Numbered from the stretch's first letter, positions 7,580 through 16,428 are shown. The stretch: DNA of 64,000 bases from Phenylobacterium sp. LH3H17 (GCF_024298925.1 NZ_CP101283.1:3601001-3665000); one strand, 5' to 3'. Notes: generated by a model from the letters alone, not told the origin. A program made the numbers and translations.

Positions 7580-9234
7580 CCGCGGGCCTTCACGGGCGCG
7601 GCGCCGTCCACATAGCTCTCGTTGAGATAGACCTCGGCCTCCTGCGGCGACAGCGCCGGGGCGTAGCCGAAGCCCTGACCGTAGTCGCAGCCGAGCGACA
7701 GGAGCTGGCGGGCCATCTGGGCGTTCTCGACGCCCTCGGCCACCACCTCGAGGGCGAGGTCCTGGCCAAGCTTCACCACCGAGGAGACGATCTTCGCCGA
7801 GCCTTCGTTGGTGGCCATGGTGCGCACGAAATATCTATCGATTTTCAATGTATCGAACGGCAGCCGCGTCAGGTAGCTCAGCGACGAGAAGCCCGTGCCG
7901 AAGTCGTCCAGGGCCAGGGCCGCGCCGGCCTCGCGCAGGTTGCGCAGGACCACGGCGGCGCGATCCGGGTCGCGCATGACGTCGCCCTCGGTGACCTCCA
8001 ACTTCAGCGCTCCCGGCGGCAGGCCGGTCTCCTTGCGGATGGCCATGACGTCGGAGATCAGGTCTGGCCGGTCGAGTTCGCCGGTCGATAGGTTCACCGC
8101 CACGGTGAGCTCTCCGGCGGCGCGGTGGTCGCGGCGCCAGACGGCGAGCTGGTGGCCGGCCTCGCGCATCATCCGCGCGCCCAGCTCGCTCATCAGGCCC
8201 ATCTCCTCGCAGAGCGGCAGGAACTGGTCGGGGGTCAGCAGGCCGCGCCGGCTGTGGCGCCAGCGGACCAGGGCCTCGAAGCCCGACAGGGCGCCGGTCG
8301 AGAGCCGCACGATGGGCTGGTAATAGGCCACGATCTCGCCGCGCCCCATGGCGCCGCGCAGATCGCTTTCCAAGGCCAGGCGCGACAGGCCGTCGCTCTC
8401 CAGGCCGCGGCCATAGGCGGCGGCCCCGCCGCGCCCGCCGCTCTTGGCGGACTCGACGGCCAGCTCGGCGCGGCGCAGCAACTCGGCGGCCTCGGGGGCA
8501 TCCTCGCCGCCGACCGCCTCGACGGCGCCGATGGAGAGGGTGGGATGGATATCGAAGCCCGCCACCCGCAAGGGCTGCTCCAGGGCCTGGCGGAGGATCT
8601 CCGCGGCGCTCGGCCGGGAGGTAGGAGCCAGGACCGCGAATTCGTCCTCGCCGACCCGGGCCAGCAAGGCGCCGGGCGGGAAGGCGGCGGCCAGACGCGA
8701 ACCAAGCGCGGCCAGGACAAGGTCGGCCCGCTCGTGGCCGAGGGCCTCGTTCAGGCGGCGCAGACGGTCCAGGTCGGCCACGACCAATTCGTGATTACCC
8801 GGCGACTGGAGCTGTTCCCGGGCGCGGGTGACGAAGCTCTTGCGATCCAGCAGGCCGGTAAGATGGTCGAGGTCCGAGGCGGCGAACTTGGTCTCCGGCG
8901 CGATCACGCCAGCGGCGCGCAGCCCCTCCTCCAGCCAGACGCCGCGCCAGATGCAGACGCCGCCGCCGCGCATACGCAGGCGCACGGCGATCTCCGAGCC
9001 GGGATCTTGCACCCGCAGGACATCGTCGGCCATGGCCCGGTCCTGGGGCAGGGCCAGCGCGCGCATGGCGGCGGAGGAACATTCCGGGGCGAGCGGACCC
9101 AGGCCAAGCGACCGCGAGGCCCCGGTCAGGCGCAGACGATCCTTCTCCGGCTCCCAAAGCCAGAGCACCACATCGGCGGCGCCCAAGGCTTCGAGCGTCG
9201 TGGTGGCGTCCCAGATCCAACGATCGTTCGGCAT
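7576..9234 (-). CDS. pdeA: c-di-GMP phosphodiesterase PdeA (PAS-degenerate GGDEF-EAL)
   Basis: A 552-aa protein. Residues about 5-110 form a PAS-like sensor, about 120-275 a GGDEF domain and about 288-535 an EAL domain. The cyclase signature is GEDEF (195-199), with Gly replaced by Glu, as described for Caulobacter PdeA/CC3396, where this domain binds GTP and stimulates the phosphodiesterase. The EAL active site is complete: Glu320, Asn381, Glu413, Asp443, Asp444, Lys464, Glu500 and Gln520. It should hydrolyse c-di-GMP to pGpG. The protein ends in Arg-Gly; in Caulobacter PdeA the terminal Arg-Gly and PAS domain are needed for CpdR-dependent ClpXP degradation at the swarmer-to-stalked transition. 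Order next to GNAT-M16-thrC-SURF1-cox also fits that ortholog. The assignment is by motif, length and neighbours. Confidence 0.88.
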   Translation of the reverse strand: MPNDRWIWDATTTLEALGAADVVLWLWEPEKDRLRLTGASRSLGLGPLAPECSSAAMRALALPQDRAMADDVLRVQDPGSEIAVRLRMRGGGVCIWRGVWLEEGLRAAGVIAPETKFAASDLDHLTGLLDRKSFVTRAREQLQSPGNHELVVADLDRLRRLNEALGHERADLVLAALGSRLAAAFPPGALLARVGEDEFAVLAPTSRPSAAEILRQALEQPLRVAGFDIHPTLSIGAVEAVGGEDAPEAAELLRRAELAVESAKSGGRGGAAAYGRGLESDGLSRLALESDLRGAMGRGEIVAYYQPIVRLSTGALSGFEALVRWRHSRRGLLTPDQFLPLCEEMGLMSELGARMMREAGHQLAVWRRDHRAAGELTVAVNLSTGELDRPDLISDVMAIRKETGLPPGALKLEVTEGDVMRDPDRAAVVLRNLREAGAALALDDFGTGFSSLSYLTRLPFDTLKIDRYFVRTMATNEGSAKIVSSVVKLGQDLALEVVAEGVENAQMARQLLSLGCDYGQGFGYAPALSPQEAEVYLNESYVDGAAPVKARG

Positions 9235-9265
9235 CGCCTCAAGACGCTACAGGTCAACGCGTCGG

Positions 9266-9877
9266 TCAGACCGACACTCCGTCGTCCGGCGCCTCATGCG
9301 CCCGCAAGGGCGACACCAGGCCGAACAGGACATGGTCTCGCCAAACGCCGTTAATTTTCAGATAAGCCGAGGCGAGCCCCTCTTCCCTGAACCCGGCCCG
9401 GTTGAGCAGCCGCCGCGAGGCGTCGTTGGAGGGCAGGCAGGCCGCCTCCAGCCGGTGAAGCGCCAGGGTGCGGAAGGCGAAGACCGTCAACATCCGGACG
9501 GCCGCCAGGGTTTGTCCTTGTCGGGCAAAGGGTTGGCCGCACCAATAGCCCACCGAACCCATCTGGGCGACGCCGCGGCGGACATTCGAGAGGGTGATTC
9601 CGCCAGTGAGCGCGTCGTCGGAAGCCCGGAAGACGAAGAACGGATAGGCCGTGCCCGCCTCCCGGTCGCGGGCGTAGGCGGTCAGTCTGCGTCGGAACGC
9701 CGCACGGCTAAGGTCGTCGACCGGCCAGGTCGGCTCCCACGGCTGGAGGAAATCGCGCGAGCGCGCGCGCAGGTCGCGCCACTCGGCATAGTCGGTCGCG
9801 CGGGGCGGGCGCAGGCGCACGCCCTCGCCGTCGATGCGAAGGCCGCTCTCCGGCGCGATCCAATCCAGCAGGGCCAT
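9266..9877 (-). CDS. GNAT N-acetyltransferase (RimJ/RimL type)
   Basis: A 203-aa acetyltransferase of the RimJ/RimL group. It opens with VRLRPPRATDYAEW, then shows GYWCGQPFARQGQT (the acetyl-CoA pyrophosphate loop region), LHRLEAACLPSNDASRRLL and a closing NRAGFREEGL. Members acetylate protein N-termini or small molecules; the target here is unknown. It follows the M16 peptidase gene by 51 nt on the same strand and ends 31 nt before the pdeA start. It thus sits at the tail of the cox-SURF1-thrC-M16 series, an order common in alphaproteobacteria. Confidence 0.9.
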   Translation of the reverse strand: MALLDWIAPESGLRIDGEGVRLRPPRATDYAEWRDLRARSRDFLQPWEPTWPVDDLSRAAFRRRLTAYARDREAGTAYPFFVFRASDDALTGGITLSNVRRGVAQMGSVGYWCGQPFARQGQTLAAVRMLTVFAFRTLALHRLEAACLPSNDASRRLLNRAGFREEGLASAYLKINGVWRDHVLFGLVSPLRAHEAPDDGVSV

Positions 9878-9928
9878 GACCTGAAAATCGCGGGATTTCG
9901 GCCGGCGTCAACCCGTGGGTGCGAACAC

Positions 9929-11218
9929 CTAGCCGAACAAGGCCTGCCGGAAGGCGTCGGCCGCCGTCAGCGCCGCCTTGGGTCCCAGCACGCTGACCGC
10001 GCAGCGGCCAGGGGTCAGCATGGCCGCGCCCAGGGTTTCCAGGTCGGCCGCGGTCACCGCATCGATCTGCCCGGCGAGGTCGGCGGGCCGGAGAGTCTCG
10101 CCAAAAAGCAGGACCTGGCCGGCGGCCTGCTCGGCGCGCGCCAGCGGCGATTCCCGCGCCATGAACATCGAGGCCTTGAGCTGGGCCTTGGCCCGCGAGA
10201 GTTCGGCGGCCTCCACGCCCGCGGCCATGCCCTGGATCTCGGCGGCAGCCACGCGGGCGAGTTCAGCGGCGTCCTTGGCCGCGCAGCCGGCGAACACTCC
10301 CAGAAGGCCGGCGTCGGCATAGGTCTCGGAATAGGCGTCGACAGCATAGGCAAGGCCGCGCTTCTCGCGGGCCTCCTGGAACAGCCGCGAGGCCATGCCG
10401 CCGCCCAGGATCTCCGCATAGAGCCGCAGGGCGAAATAGGCCTTGTCGCGGACGCTGACGGCCGGCAGCAGGAAGACCAGGTTGGCCTGCTCCAGCGCCT
10501 TCACCGCGGTCTGGGCGCCGCCCTCGAACAACGCGGGGGTGGGTGCGTCCGGTCCCTGCCCGGTGGCCCCGCCGAAGTCGCGCTCGACGATCGCCAGCAG
10601 TTCGTCCTCGTCCACCGCCCCGGCGGCGGCGACGATCAGGGCGTCCGGCGCATAGACCTTCGCCCGCCAGTCCGACAGCGCTCCAGTCGTTGCGGGCGCG
10701 ATCGAGGCGTCCGTGCCGAGGATCGGGCGTCCGAGGGGTTGGCCCGCATAGGCCGCGGCCTGGGCCATCTCGAAGACAATGTCGTCGGGGGTGTCGGCGG
10801 CCTCGGCGATCTCCTGGCCAACCACGTTGATCTCGCGGGCCAGGTCGCCGGCGTCCATTGTGGGGCGCAGGACCAAGTCGGCGATCACGGCGCTGCCGAG
10901 ATCCAGGCCGCCCTTGAGCGCGCGGACCTGGAAGCTGGTGCGTTCGTAGCCGGTGGCGGCGTTGAGCTGGCCGCCCTGGGCCTCGATCACCTCGACGATC
11001 TCGCGGGCCGAACGGGCGCCGGCGCCCTTGAACACCATGTGCTCCAGCAGGTGCGACCAGCCGGAATGGACCTCGTCCTCGAACCGCGCCCCGCGGCCGG
11101 CGACGACGGAGAGCGCGAGCGTCTCCAGGCCATCGATGGGGTCGCAGACGACCCTCACCCCGTTGCCGAGCGTATGGACCCTAGGCAGGCGCGTGGCCTT
11201 CGGCGAAGGCCCGGACAT
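9929..11218 (-). CDS. M16 family zinc peptidase (processing-peptidase-like)
   Basis: A 429-aa single-unit M16 metallopeptidase similar to mitochondrial processing peptidase beta. The inverted zinc motif is HLLEH (residues 56-60, HxxEH) within GWSHLLEHMVFKG, followed by the conserved acidic helix around GQLNAATGYERTSFQ. No signal peptide is visible, so it is probably cytoplasmic. The ATG at 11218 lies inside the 3' end of thrC and gives a 38-nt overlap. No good ribosome site is visible for it, so it is probably translated by coupling to thrC, or it starts slightly later at a non-ATG codon. The thrC-M16 pair is conserved in alphaproteobacteria, although no metabolic link is evident. Confidence 0.9.
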   Translation of the reverse strand: MSGPSPKATRLPRVHTLGNGVRVVCDPIDGLETLALSVVAGRGARFEDEVHSGWSHLLEHMVFKGAGARSAREIVEVIEAQGGQLNAATGYERTSFQVRALKGGLDLGSAVIADLVLRPTMDAGDLAREINVVGQEIAEAADTPDDIVFEMAQAAAYAGQPLGRPILGTDASIAPATTGALSDWRAKVYAPDALIVAAAGAVDEDELLAIVERDFGGATGQGPDAPTPALFEGGAQTAVKALEQANLVFLLPAVSVRDKAYFALRLYAEILGGGMASRLFQEAREKRGLAYAVDAYSETYADAGLLGVFAGCAAKDAAELARVAAAEIQGMAAGVEAAELSRAKAQLKASMFMARESPLARAEQAAGQVLLFGETLRPADLAGQIDAVTAADLETLGAAMLTPGRCAVSVLGPKAALTAADAFRQALFG

Positions 11219-12584
11219 AGGCCTTGATGGCGTCGGCGTCGGCCGGCAGGCGATCGTAGCGCTCGGTCTTGCCCGCCAGGTGCGCGGCGGTGCGAGGCAT
11301 GGTCGGTGTCTCGCCGGTGGCCGCGGCCACCGTGTCGGGGAACTTGGCCGGATGGGCCGTCGACAGCACCACCACGGGGCCGGTCAAGCCGGGCGCGCGG
11401 CGCATGCCGGCCACGCCCACCGCGGTGTGGGGGTCAATGAGCTCGCCGGTCTCACGCAGTGTCGAGACGATGGTCCGCGCAGTCTCGCCCTCGCTGACCG
11501 AGACGCCCACGAAGGTCTCGCGCATGGCGGCGTAGGCCTGGGGCGGGATGTCGATGATTCCGGTCTCGGCGAACGCGGCGAAAGCGCGGGCGGTTTCCAG
11601 GCCGTCGCGGCGCGCGCACTCGAAATAGAGCCGCTCGAAGTTCGAGGCCGACTGGATGTCCATGGCCGGCGACTGGGTCGCTGTGGTGACCCCGCGCACG
11701 TAGCGGCCCTCCTCGAAGGCCCGCGCCAGGATGTCGTTGGAATTGGTGGCCACCACGATCTTGTCGATCGGCAGGCCCATGCGCTTGGCCACGTAGCCCG
11801 CGAACCCGTCGCCGAAATTGCCGGAGGGCACGGCGAAGGAGATGCTCCGATGCGGCGCGCCGAGCGCCACGGCGGTGGTGAAGTAATAGACGCACTGGGC
11901 GACGATGCGGGCGAAGTTGATGGAATTGACCGCCGCCAGCCCCACGGCCTGCTTCAGGCTGGCGTCCTGCAGCGCGGTCTTCAGGATCGCCTGGCAGTCG
12001 TCGAAGTCGCCGGCCACCGCCACGCACGCGACATTGCCCTCGTCGGCCGTGGTCATGAAGCGGCGCTGGACCTCGGAGATCCGACCGTCCGGGAACATCA
12101 CCACGATCCTGGTGTTGGCCCGGCCCCGGAACGCCTCGACCGCCGCGCCGCCGGTGTCGCCGGAGGTGGCGCAGAGGATGGTCTGGGTGCGCTTCTGTTC
12201 GCCCAGGACATGATCCGACAGCCGCGCCAGCAGCTGCATGGCCACATCCTTGAAGGCCAGGCTTGGGCCGTGGAACAGCTCGGCGATGAACCCCTGGGGG
12301 GCGATCTGCTTTAGGGGCACCACCGCCGAATGGGAGAAGGTGGCGTAGGCCTCGGCGCACATGTCGGCCAGGGTGTCGCGGGCGATCTCATTGCCGACGA
12401 AGCGCGACAGAATCTCGGTGGCGACCGCGTGATAGGGCTGGCCGGCGAAGGCGGCGATCTCGTCCTTGGTGAGGGTCGGCCAGGTCTCAGGCACATAGAG
12501 CCCGCCGTCGGGGGCGAGGCCCGACAGGATCGCGTCGATAAAGCCGACCGAGGGCGCCTGCCCGCGCGTGGACACATACCGCAT
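11181..12584 (-). CDS. thrC: Threonine synthase
   Basis: A 467-aa PLP enzyme that converts O-phospho-L-homoserine to threonine, the last step of threonine synthesis. It has the N-terminal threonine-synthase motif MRYVSTRGQAPSVGF and the PLP-binding lysine in HGPSLAFKDVAMQ (Lys112). ATSGDTGGAA supplies the phosphate-binding loop, and SINFARI and PSGNFGD are typical of the longer (type 1) synthases. The frame runs on upstream to 12722, but the family N-terminus begins at the ATG at 12584. That ATG shares one base with the SURF1 stop (TGATG), which implies translational coupling. Downstream it overlaps the M16 gene by 38 nt. Confidence 0.97.
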   Translation of the reverse strand: MRYVSTRGQAPSVGFIDAILSGLAPDGGLYVPETWPTLTKDEIAAFAGQPYHAVATEILSRFVGNEIARDTLADMCAEAYATFSHSAVVPLKQIAPQGFIAELFHGPSLAFKDVAMQLLARLSDHVLGEQKRTQTILCATSGDTGGAAVEAFRGRANTRIVVMFPDGRISEVQRRFMTTADEGNVACVAVAGDFDDCQAILKTALQDASLKQAVGLAAVNSINFARIVAQCVYYFTTAVALGAPHRSISFAVPSGNFGDGFAGYVAKRMGLPIDKIVVATNSNDILARAFEEGRYVRGVTTATQSPAMDIQSASNFERLYFECARRDGLETARAFAAFAETGIIDIPPQAYAAMRETFVGVSVSEGETARTIVSTLRETGELIDPHTAVGVAGMRRAPGLTGPVVVLSTAHPAKFPDTVAAATGETPTMPRTAAHLAGKTERYDRLPADADAIKAYVRAFAEGHAPA

Positions 12585-13312
12585 CAAGCTTTCCACCTTC
12601 TCCAGAGCACGGCGGCATAGACGCCGACCAGGGCCGCGGCAAGGCCGAACCAGGTGAGCGCGTACTCCAGGTGGCGGTTGGAGATCTCGGCGGGCAGGGG
12701 CGCGGGGACCAGGGCCTTCCATTCCGGGTTGGTGGGCGTCTCCGCCATCAGGAACAGCGGCGCGGGTCCGGGCGCCTTCAGCTGGGCGGCCATGGCGGCG
12801 ATGTCGCGGGAGTACCAGTGGTTGGCCGCCACGTCGTTGGCCGGCGTCACGAAACTCGGCTTCTCCGGCGCGCGAAACACCCCGACCACCTCGACCGACG
12901 CGGCGGCCGCGGTATCGACCGGCGGGCGGGCGGAGATGGTGTCGGCCACGAAGCCCCGGTCCACCAGGATGGAACCGTAGGCCGCGCCCTCCAGCGCGCA
13001 GGCTGAGACCAGGCGCACCCCTGCCTGGCCGCCGCGCACGCCGTAGACCTCGAGATAGGGCGCCGCGGCGATGCCCGGGCAGACCACCCGGGCGCGGGCG
13101 TATTCCAGGTCCTCGCCGGCCTTCACCCGCTCCAGGAGCGGCGCGAGATCGCGGGCGGGCGCCGACTGAAGGGCCGCCACCCGGGCCAGCAGATCCTGCT
13201 TCCAGGCCAGGCGCTGGAGCTGCCAGCCGCCCAGGGCCATGAGGATGCCGAGAGCGACCAGGACGCTGAGGGTGAGGCCGATCGGAAGCCGGCGGGGCGC
13301 CTGGTCAGTCAT
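12584..13312 (-). CDS. SURF1 family cytochrome oxidase assembly protein
   Basis: A 242-aa inner-membrane protein with one N-terminal (about 11-30) and one C-terminal (about 215-235) transmembrane helix around a periplasmic domain, the SURF1 topology. The motif GGWQLQRLAWK after helix 1 and the terminal NRHLEYALTWFGLA with its second helix are diagnostic. SURF1 helps insert haem a into subunit I of aa3 oxidases. The start overlaps the DUF983 gene by 8 nt and the stop overlaps thrC by 1 nt. Confidence 0.95.
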   Translation of the reverse strand: MTDQAPRRLPIGLTLSVLVALGILMALGGWQLQRLAWKQDLLARVAALQSAPARDLAPLLERVKAGEDLEYARARVVCPGIAAAPYLEVYGVRGGQAGVRLVSACALEGAAYGSILVDRGFVADTISARPPVDTAAAASVEVVGVFRAPEKPSFVTPANDVAANHWYSRDIAAMAAQLKAPGPAPLFLMAETPTNPEWKALVPAPLPAEISNRHLEYALTWFGLAAALVGVYAAVLWRRWKA

Positions 13313-13661
13313 GCCGGGCTTCGGACGCCCTGTTGGAGAACTGGGCCGCCAGCATGACGCCCTTCAGCGGGCGCAGCAGGCCAAGGCAGACGCCGAGCGT
13401 CAGGGGCAGGAAGATAAGGATGTGCACCCAGATCGGCGGCGAGAATGCGATCTCGGTGAACAGCATGGCGAAGGCGCAGAGGAAGCCCGCGATCAGGATC
13501 ACGAACACCGCCGGCCCGTCCCCGGAATCGGCCTTGGCCAGATCGTAGCCGCAGCTGTCGCAGGACGGCGCGACTTTCAGGAAGCCCTGAAACAAGCGCC
13601 CCACTCCGCAGTTCGGGCAGCGGCCGCGAAGGCCCGCCAACAGCGGATTGGGGCTGCTCAT
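13305..13661 (-). CDS. DUF983 membrane protein of the cox cluster
   Basis: A 118-aa protein. The N-terminus is a zinc-ribbon-like pair of CxxC motifs (CPNCG and CDSCG), followed by two transmembrane helices (about 52-72 and 77-95). This is the DUF983 family, regularly found between cox subunit III and SURF1 in alphaproteobacteria. Its function is unknown, but the context implies a part in oxidase assembly or metal/haem handling. It starts 3 nt after ctaE and overlaps SURF1 by 8 nt. Confidence 0.92.
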   Translation of the reverse strand: MSSPNPLLAGLRGRCPNCGVGRLFQGFLKVAPSCDSCGYDLAKADSGDGPAVFVILIAGFLCAFAMLFTEIAFSPPIWVHILIFLPLTLGVCLGLLRPLKGVMLAAQFSNRASEARHD

Positions 13662-13664
13662 TCG

Positions 13665-14543
13665 TCAGTGGCCGCCGACTCCGCCAAACACCACGTAGAT
13701 GAAGGCGAACAGGAAGAGCCAGACCACGTCCACGAAGTGCCAGTACCAGGCCGCCGCCTCGAAGCCGAAATGCTGCTTGGGCGTGAAGCCGCCGTTCATC
13801 AGCCGGATCAGGCAGACGGTCAGGAAGATGGTGCCGATCAGCACGTGGAAACCGTGGAAGCCCGTGGCCATGAAGAAGGACGAGCCATAGAGGCCCGAAT
13901 TGGCCTGGGTCTCGGCGCCGAAGAAATAGTTGTGCTGCAGGATGTGGGCGTACTCGTAGGCCTGGATCGACGTGAACAGGACCCCCAGCAGGATGGTCAG
14001 GATCAGGCCGATCTGGGTGCCGCGGCGGTCGCCCTGCTGCAGCGCGTGGTGAGCCCAGGTGACCGTGGTGCCCGAGAGCAGCAGGGTCAGGGTGTTGACC
14101 AGGGGCAGGTTCCAGGCGGGAACGGTCTCGATGCCCTGAGGCGGCCAGGTGGCCCAGGCCGTGCGGACCTCCTCGATGCCGGACAGGGTCCGCGCCTCGT
14201 GGAACAGGGCCATCTCGAAGAAGATCCAGAACCAGGCGACGAAGAACATCACTTCGGAAGCGATGAACATGATCATGCCGTAGCGCAGGCCGATCGCCAC
14301 GACCGGGGTGTGGTCGCCGGCGTTGGCTTCCTTGACCACGTCCGACCACCAGCCGACCATGGTGTAGAGCACGCCGGCCAGGCCGGCGAAGAACAGCCAC
14401 GAGGTGCCCTCCGGCAGGCCGAACAGGCCCTTCATCCAGACCACCCCGCCCAGCGCCATCACCGTGGCGGAGGCGGACCCCACCAGCGGCCACGGGCTCG
14501 GGTTCACCAGATGGTAGTCGTGCTTGACTTCGCCGTGGGCCAT
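13665..14543 (-). CDS. ctaE: Cytochrome c oxidase subunit III
   Basis: A 292-aa integral membrane protein with seven predicted helices, the subunit III of an aa3-type oxidase. Family features include [12 protein letters not shown] at the N-terminus, the [10 protein letters not shown] helix with its conserved Glu, and the terminal [12 protein letters not shown]. It stabilises the catalytic core. AGGA six bases before the ATG at 14543 supports the start. A hairpin lies in the 75-nt gap to ctaG. Confidence 0.97.
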   Translation of the reverse strand: MAHGEVKHDYHLVNPSPWPLVGSASATVMALGGVVWMKGLFGLPEGTSWLFFAGLAGVLYTMVGWWSDVVKEANAGDHTPVVAIGLRYGMIMFIASEVMFFVAWFWIFFEMALFHEARTLSGIEEVRTAWATWPPQGIETVPAWNLPLVNTLTLLLSGTTVTWAHHALQQGDRRGTQIGLILTILLGVLFTSIQAYEYAHILQHNYFFGAETQANSGLYGSSFFMATGFHGFHVLIGTIFLTVCLIRLMNGGFTPKQHFGFEAAAWYWHFVDVVWLFLFAFIYVVFGGVGGH

Positions 14544-14573
14544 TTCGGTCCTAACCCCTTTTGTATCTCACTG

Positions 14574-14600
14574 ACGTCCGTCCCTCTCTCGAACGGACGT
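14574..14600 (-). promoter_or_regulatory. Hairpin in ctaG-ctaE gap
   Basis: A perfect 8-bp inverted repeat (ACGTCCGT 14574-14581, ACGGACGT 14593-14600, 11-nt pyrimidine-rich loop) sits in the only sizeable gap of this part of the operon. No T-tract follows. It could be an mRNA-stability or processing element that sets the level of the abundant subunit III message, or a protein-binding site. Confidence 0.4.
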
Positions 14601-14618
14601 AAGACATTTCGCGTGACG

Positions 14619-15260
14619 CTATAGCCCCGCCCTGGCCGTTCCGCCAAGGGCCGAAGGATGCTTTGACGGCGCAGCCTGCGCGGTCTTGGCCTCCGCGCCG
14701 CCGCCGACCGCCGGGAAGAAGGTGTAGGAGAGGGTCACCTCCCCCTTGGTCTTGGTCTCGAAGTCCTTCGCATATTCCGGATCGACGAAGTAGACGACCG
14801 GGAATTCGATGGTCGTTCCCGCCGGTATCGTCTGGTCGGAGAAACAGAAGCACTCGAGTTTCTGGAAGTAGGCGCCGGCGGATTCGGGCACGACATTGTA
14901 GACCGCCCGGCCTGTGACCGGCCTGGTCCCGTTGTTGGTGACCTTGAAATAGGCCAGACCCGTCTGGCCGATCTTGATCGTCTGGGATGTCTGCTCGGCC
15001 GTGAAGGTCCAGGGCAGGTCGCGGACATTGGCGTCGAAGCGGATGGTCAGCTTCTGGTCCAGCACCTGATCCGGCGCGGCCTCGGCCTTGCGGACCGTGC
15101 CATCGAACCCGGTGAGCTGGCAGAAGGCCTTGTACAGCGGCACCGAGGCGTAGGCCATGCCGACCATGCCGAAGAAGAACGCGCCGCAGATCAGGGCGAC
15201 ACGCTTGTTGCGGGTGGCCTCGGCGGTGAGCGGCGGCTTAGAGCGGGCGGGCGGCAACAC
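14619..15260 (-). CDS. ctaG: Cytochrome c oxidase assembly protein CtaG/Cox11
   Basis: A 213-aa protein with one N-terminal transmembrane helix (about 22-42) and a periplasmic Ig-like domain that delivers copper to the CuB site of subunit I. The copper-binding motif ECFCF is present (Cys-x-Cys), as is MAYASVPLYKAFCQLTG after the helix, with another conserved Cys. The C-terminus has an extra Ala/Lys-rich tail of about 25 residues. The start is GTG at 15260, overlapping the preceding small gene by 23 nt. Confidence 0.96.
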   Translation of the reverse strand: MLPPARSKPPLTAEATRNKRVALICGAFFFGMVGMAYASVPLYKAFCQLTGFDGTVRKAEAAPDQVLDQKLTIRFDANVRDLPWTFTAEQTSQTIKIGQTGLAYFKVTNNGTRPVTGRAVYNVVPESAGAYFQKLECFCFSDQTIPAGTTIEFPVVYFVDPEYAKDFETKTKGEVTLSYTFFPAVGGGAEAKTAQAAPSKHPSALGGTARAGL

Positions 15261-15390
15261 TGGCTCCCAGGCGAACGACGGTGACGATGAAGACCAGCAC
15301 CACGAACAGCACCAGTCCCAGCGCCAAGGCGATGTTGCGGCCGCGGCGGGCCTTGGCGTCGGCTTGCGGGTCTTGAACAGGCTCGCTCAC
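15238..15390 (-). CDS. Small cox-cluster membrane protein (CoxF-like)
   Basis: A 50-codon gene that conventional length cut-offs would miss. It starts at GTG 15390 (sharing GTGA with the ctaB stop) and ends at TAA 15238-15240. The product begins (M)SEPVQDPQADAKARRGRN, a charged N-terminus, followed by one transmembrane helix (about 19-40) and a short tail. Position, size and topology match the tiny CoxF-type protein often found between ctaB and ctaG in alphaproteobacteria, where it is suspected of assisting oxidase assembly. It overlaps ctaG by 23 nt. Confidence rests on the nested overlaps and membrane character; homology was not tested. Confidence 0.75.
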   Translation of the reverse strand: MSEPVQDPQADAKARRGRNIALALGLVLFVVLVFIVTVVRLGASVAARPL

Positions 15391-16358
15391 TGGAAGGCTC
15401 CGACGGCGGGCAGGTCGAGCAGGTGCTCGGCGAGCAAGGTGGCGAACAGCAGGGTGAGATATAGGATCGAGAAGGCGAACAGGTTGCGCGCGTCCTTGGA
15501 ACTGGCCTTCACGTCGTAGAGACCGTCGTCGTTACGCTCGCCGATCCGCTCGCCCGCGCGGCTCCGGAACACCCGCCAGGCCAGGATCAGGAAGACCAGC
15601 CCGCCCATCGCGGCCACCGCCAGATAGGTCAGGCCGCCCAAGCCCGTGAAGGCCGGCACGATGCAGATCGGCGTGAACAGCAGGCTGTAGATCAGGATCT
15701 GCTTGCGCGTGGAGGCCGCGCCGGCGGTGACCGGCATCATCGGCACGCCAGCCTTCTCGTAGTCCTCGCTGGTGTAGAGCGACAGCGCCCAGAAGTGCGG
15801 CGGGGTCCACATGAAGATGATGGCGCACAGCAGCCAGGCGTTCAGCGGCGCGGCGCCGGTGGCCGCGGCCCAGCCGATGACCGGCGGCAGGGCGCCGGCG
15901 AGACCGCCGATGACGATGTTCTGCGGCGTCGAGCGCTTCAGCCACATCGTATAGACCACGGCGTAGAAGAAGATGGTGAAGGCCAGCAGGCCGGCCGCCA
16001 GCCAGTTGGTGGTCATGCCCAGCAACATCACCGAAAACAGCGACAGCACCACTCCGAGCGCCAGGGCGTCGGCGCCCTGGACCTTGCCGGAGGGCACGGG
16101 ACGGGCGCGGGTGCGGCGCATCTTGGCGTCGATGTCGGCGTCGTACCACATGTTGAACGAGGCCGAGGCCCCGGCGCCGACGGCGATGCAGAGGATGGCG
16201 ATGGCGCCCAGCACCGGGTTCACCGGGCCCTGCGCACAGACCAGGCCGGTAATGGCGGTGAAGATCACCAGCGACATCACCCGCGGCTTCATCAGCTGGA
16301 CATAGTCCTGCCACCGGGCCGGAGAGGATGCTCTGGAGAGGGCTGGCGACATGGCCAT
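15387..16358 (-). CDS. ctaB: Protohaem IX farnesyltransferase (haem O synthase)
   Basis: A 323-aa UbiA-superfamily membrane prenyltransferase that adds farnesyl to protohaem to make haem O, the precursor of haem A. It has LMKPRVMSLVIFTAITG in helix 1, the first Asp-rich motif NMWYDADIDAKMRRTRARP and about nine helices. ATGs at 16358 and 16352 are both possible starts. A terminator-like hairpin lies between it and ctaD, which may reduce its expression relative to the structural subunits. Confidence 0.96.
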   Translation of the reverse strand: MAMSPALSRASSPARWQDYVQLMKPRVMSLVIFTAITGLVCAQGPVNPVLGAIAILCIAVGAGASASFNMWYDADIDAKMRRTRARPVPSGKVQGADALALGVVLSLFSVMLLGMTTNWLAAGLLAFTIFFYAVVYTMWLKRSTPQNIVIGGLAGALPPVIGWAAATGAAPLNAWLLCAIIFMWTPPHFWALSLYTSEDYEKAGVPMMPVTAGAASTRKQILIYSLLFTPICIVPAFTGLGGLTYLAVAAMGGLVFLILAWRVFRSRAGERIGERNDDGLYDVKASSKDARNLFAFSILYLTLLFATLLAEHLLDLPAVGAFQ

Positions 16359-16381
16359 CTAGTTACTCTCAAATCCCTCGC

Positions 16382-16428
16382 AAAACGACCGAGGGGCGCG
16401 CGCCGGATTGTCCCAGCCCGCGCCCCTC
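16382..16428 (-). terminator. Terminator/attenuator between ctaD and ctaB
   Basis: On the minus strand, GAGGGGCGCG pairs perfectly with CGCGCCCCTC (10 bp; arms at 16419-16428 and 16391-16400). A short GGTCG and then TTTT (16382-16385) follow. This is intrinsic-terminator geometry placed after ctaD and before ctaB. It probably lets ctaC-ctaD be transcribed more than the downstream assembly genes. Confidence 0.6.
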
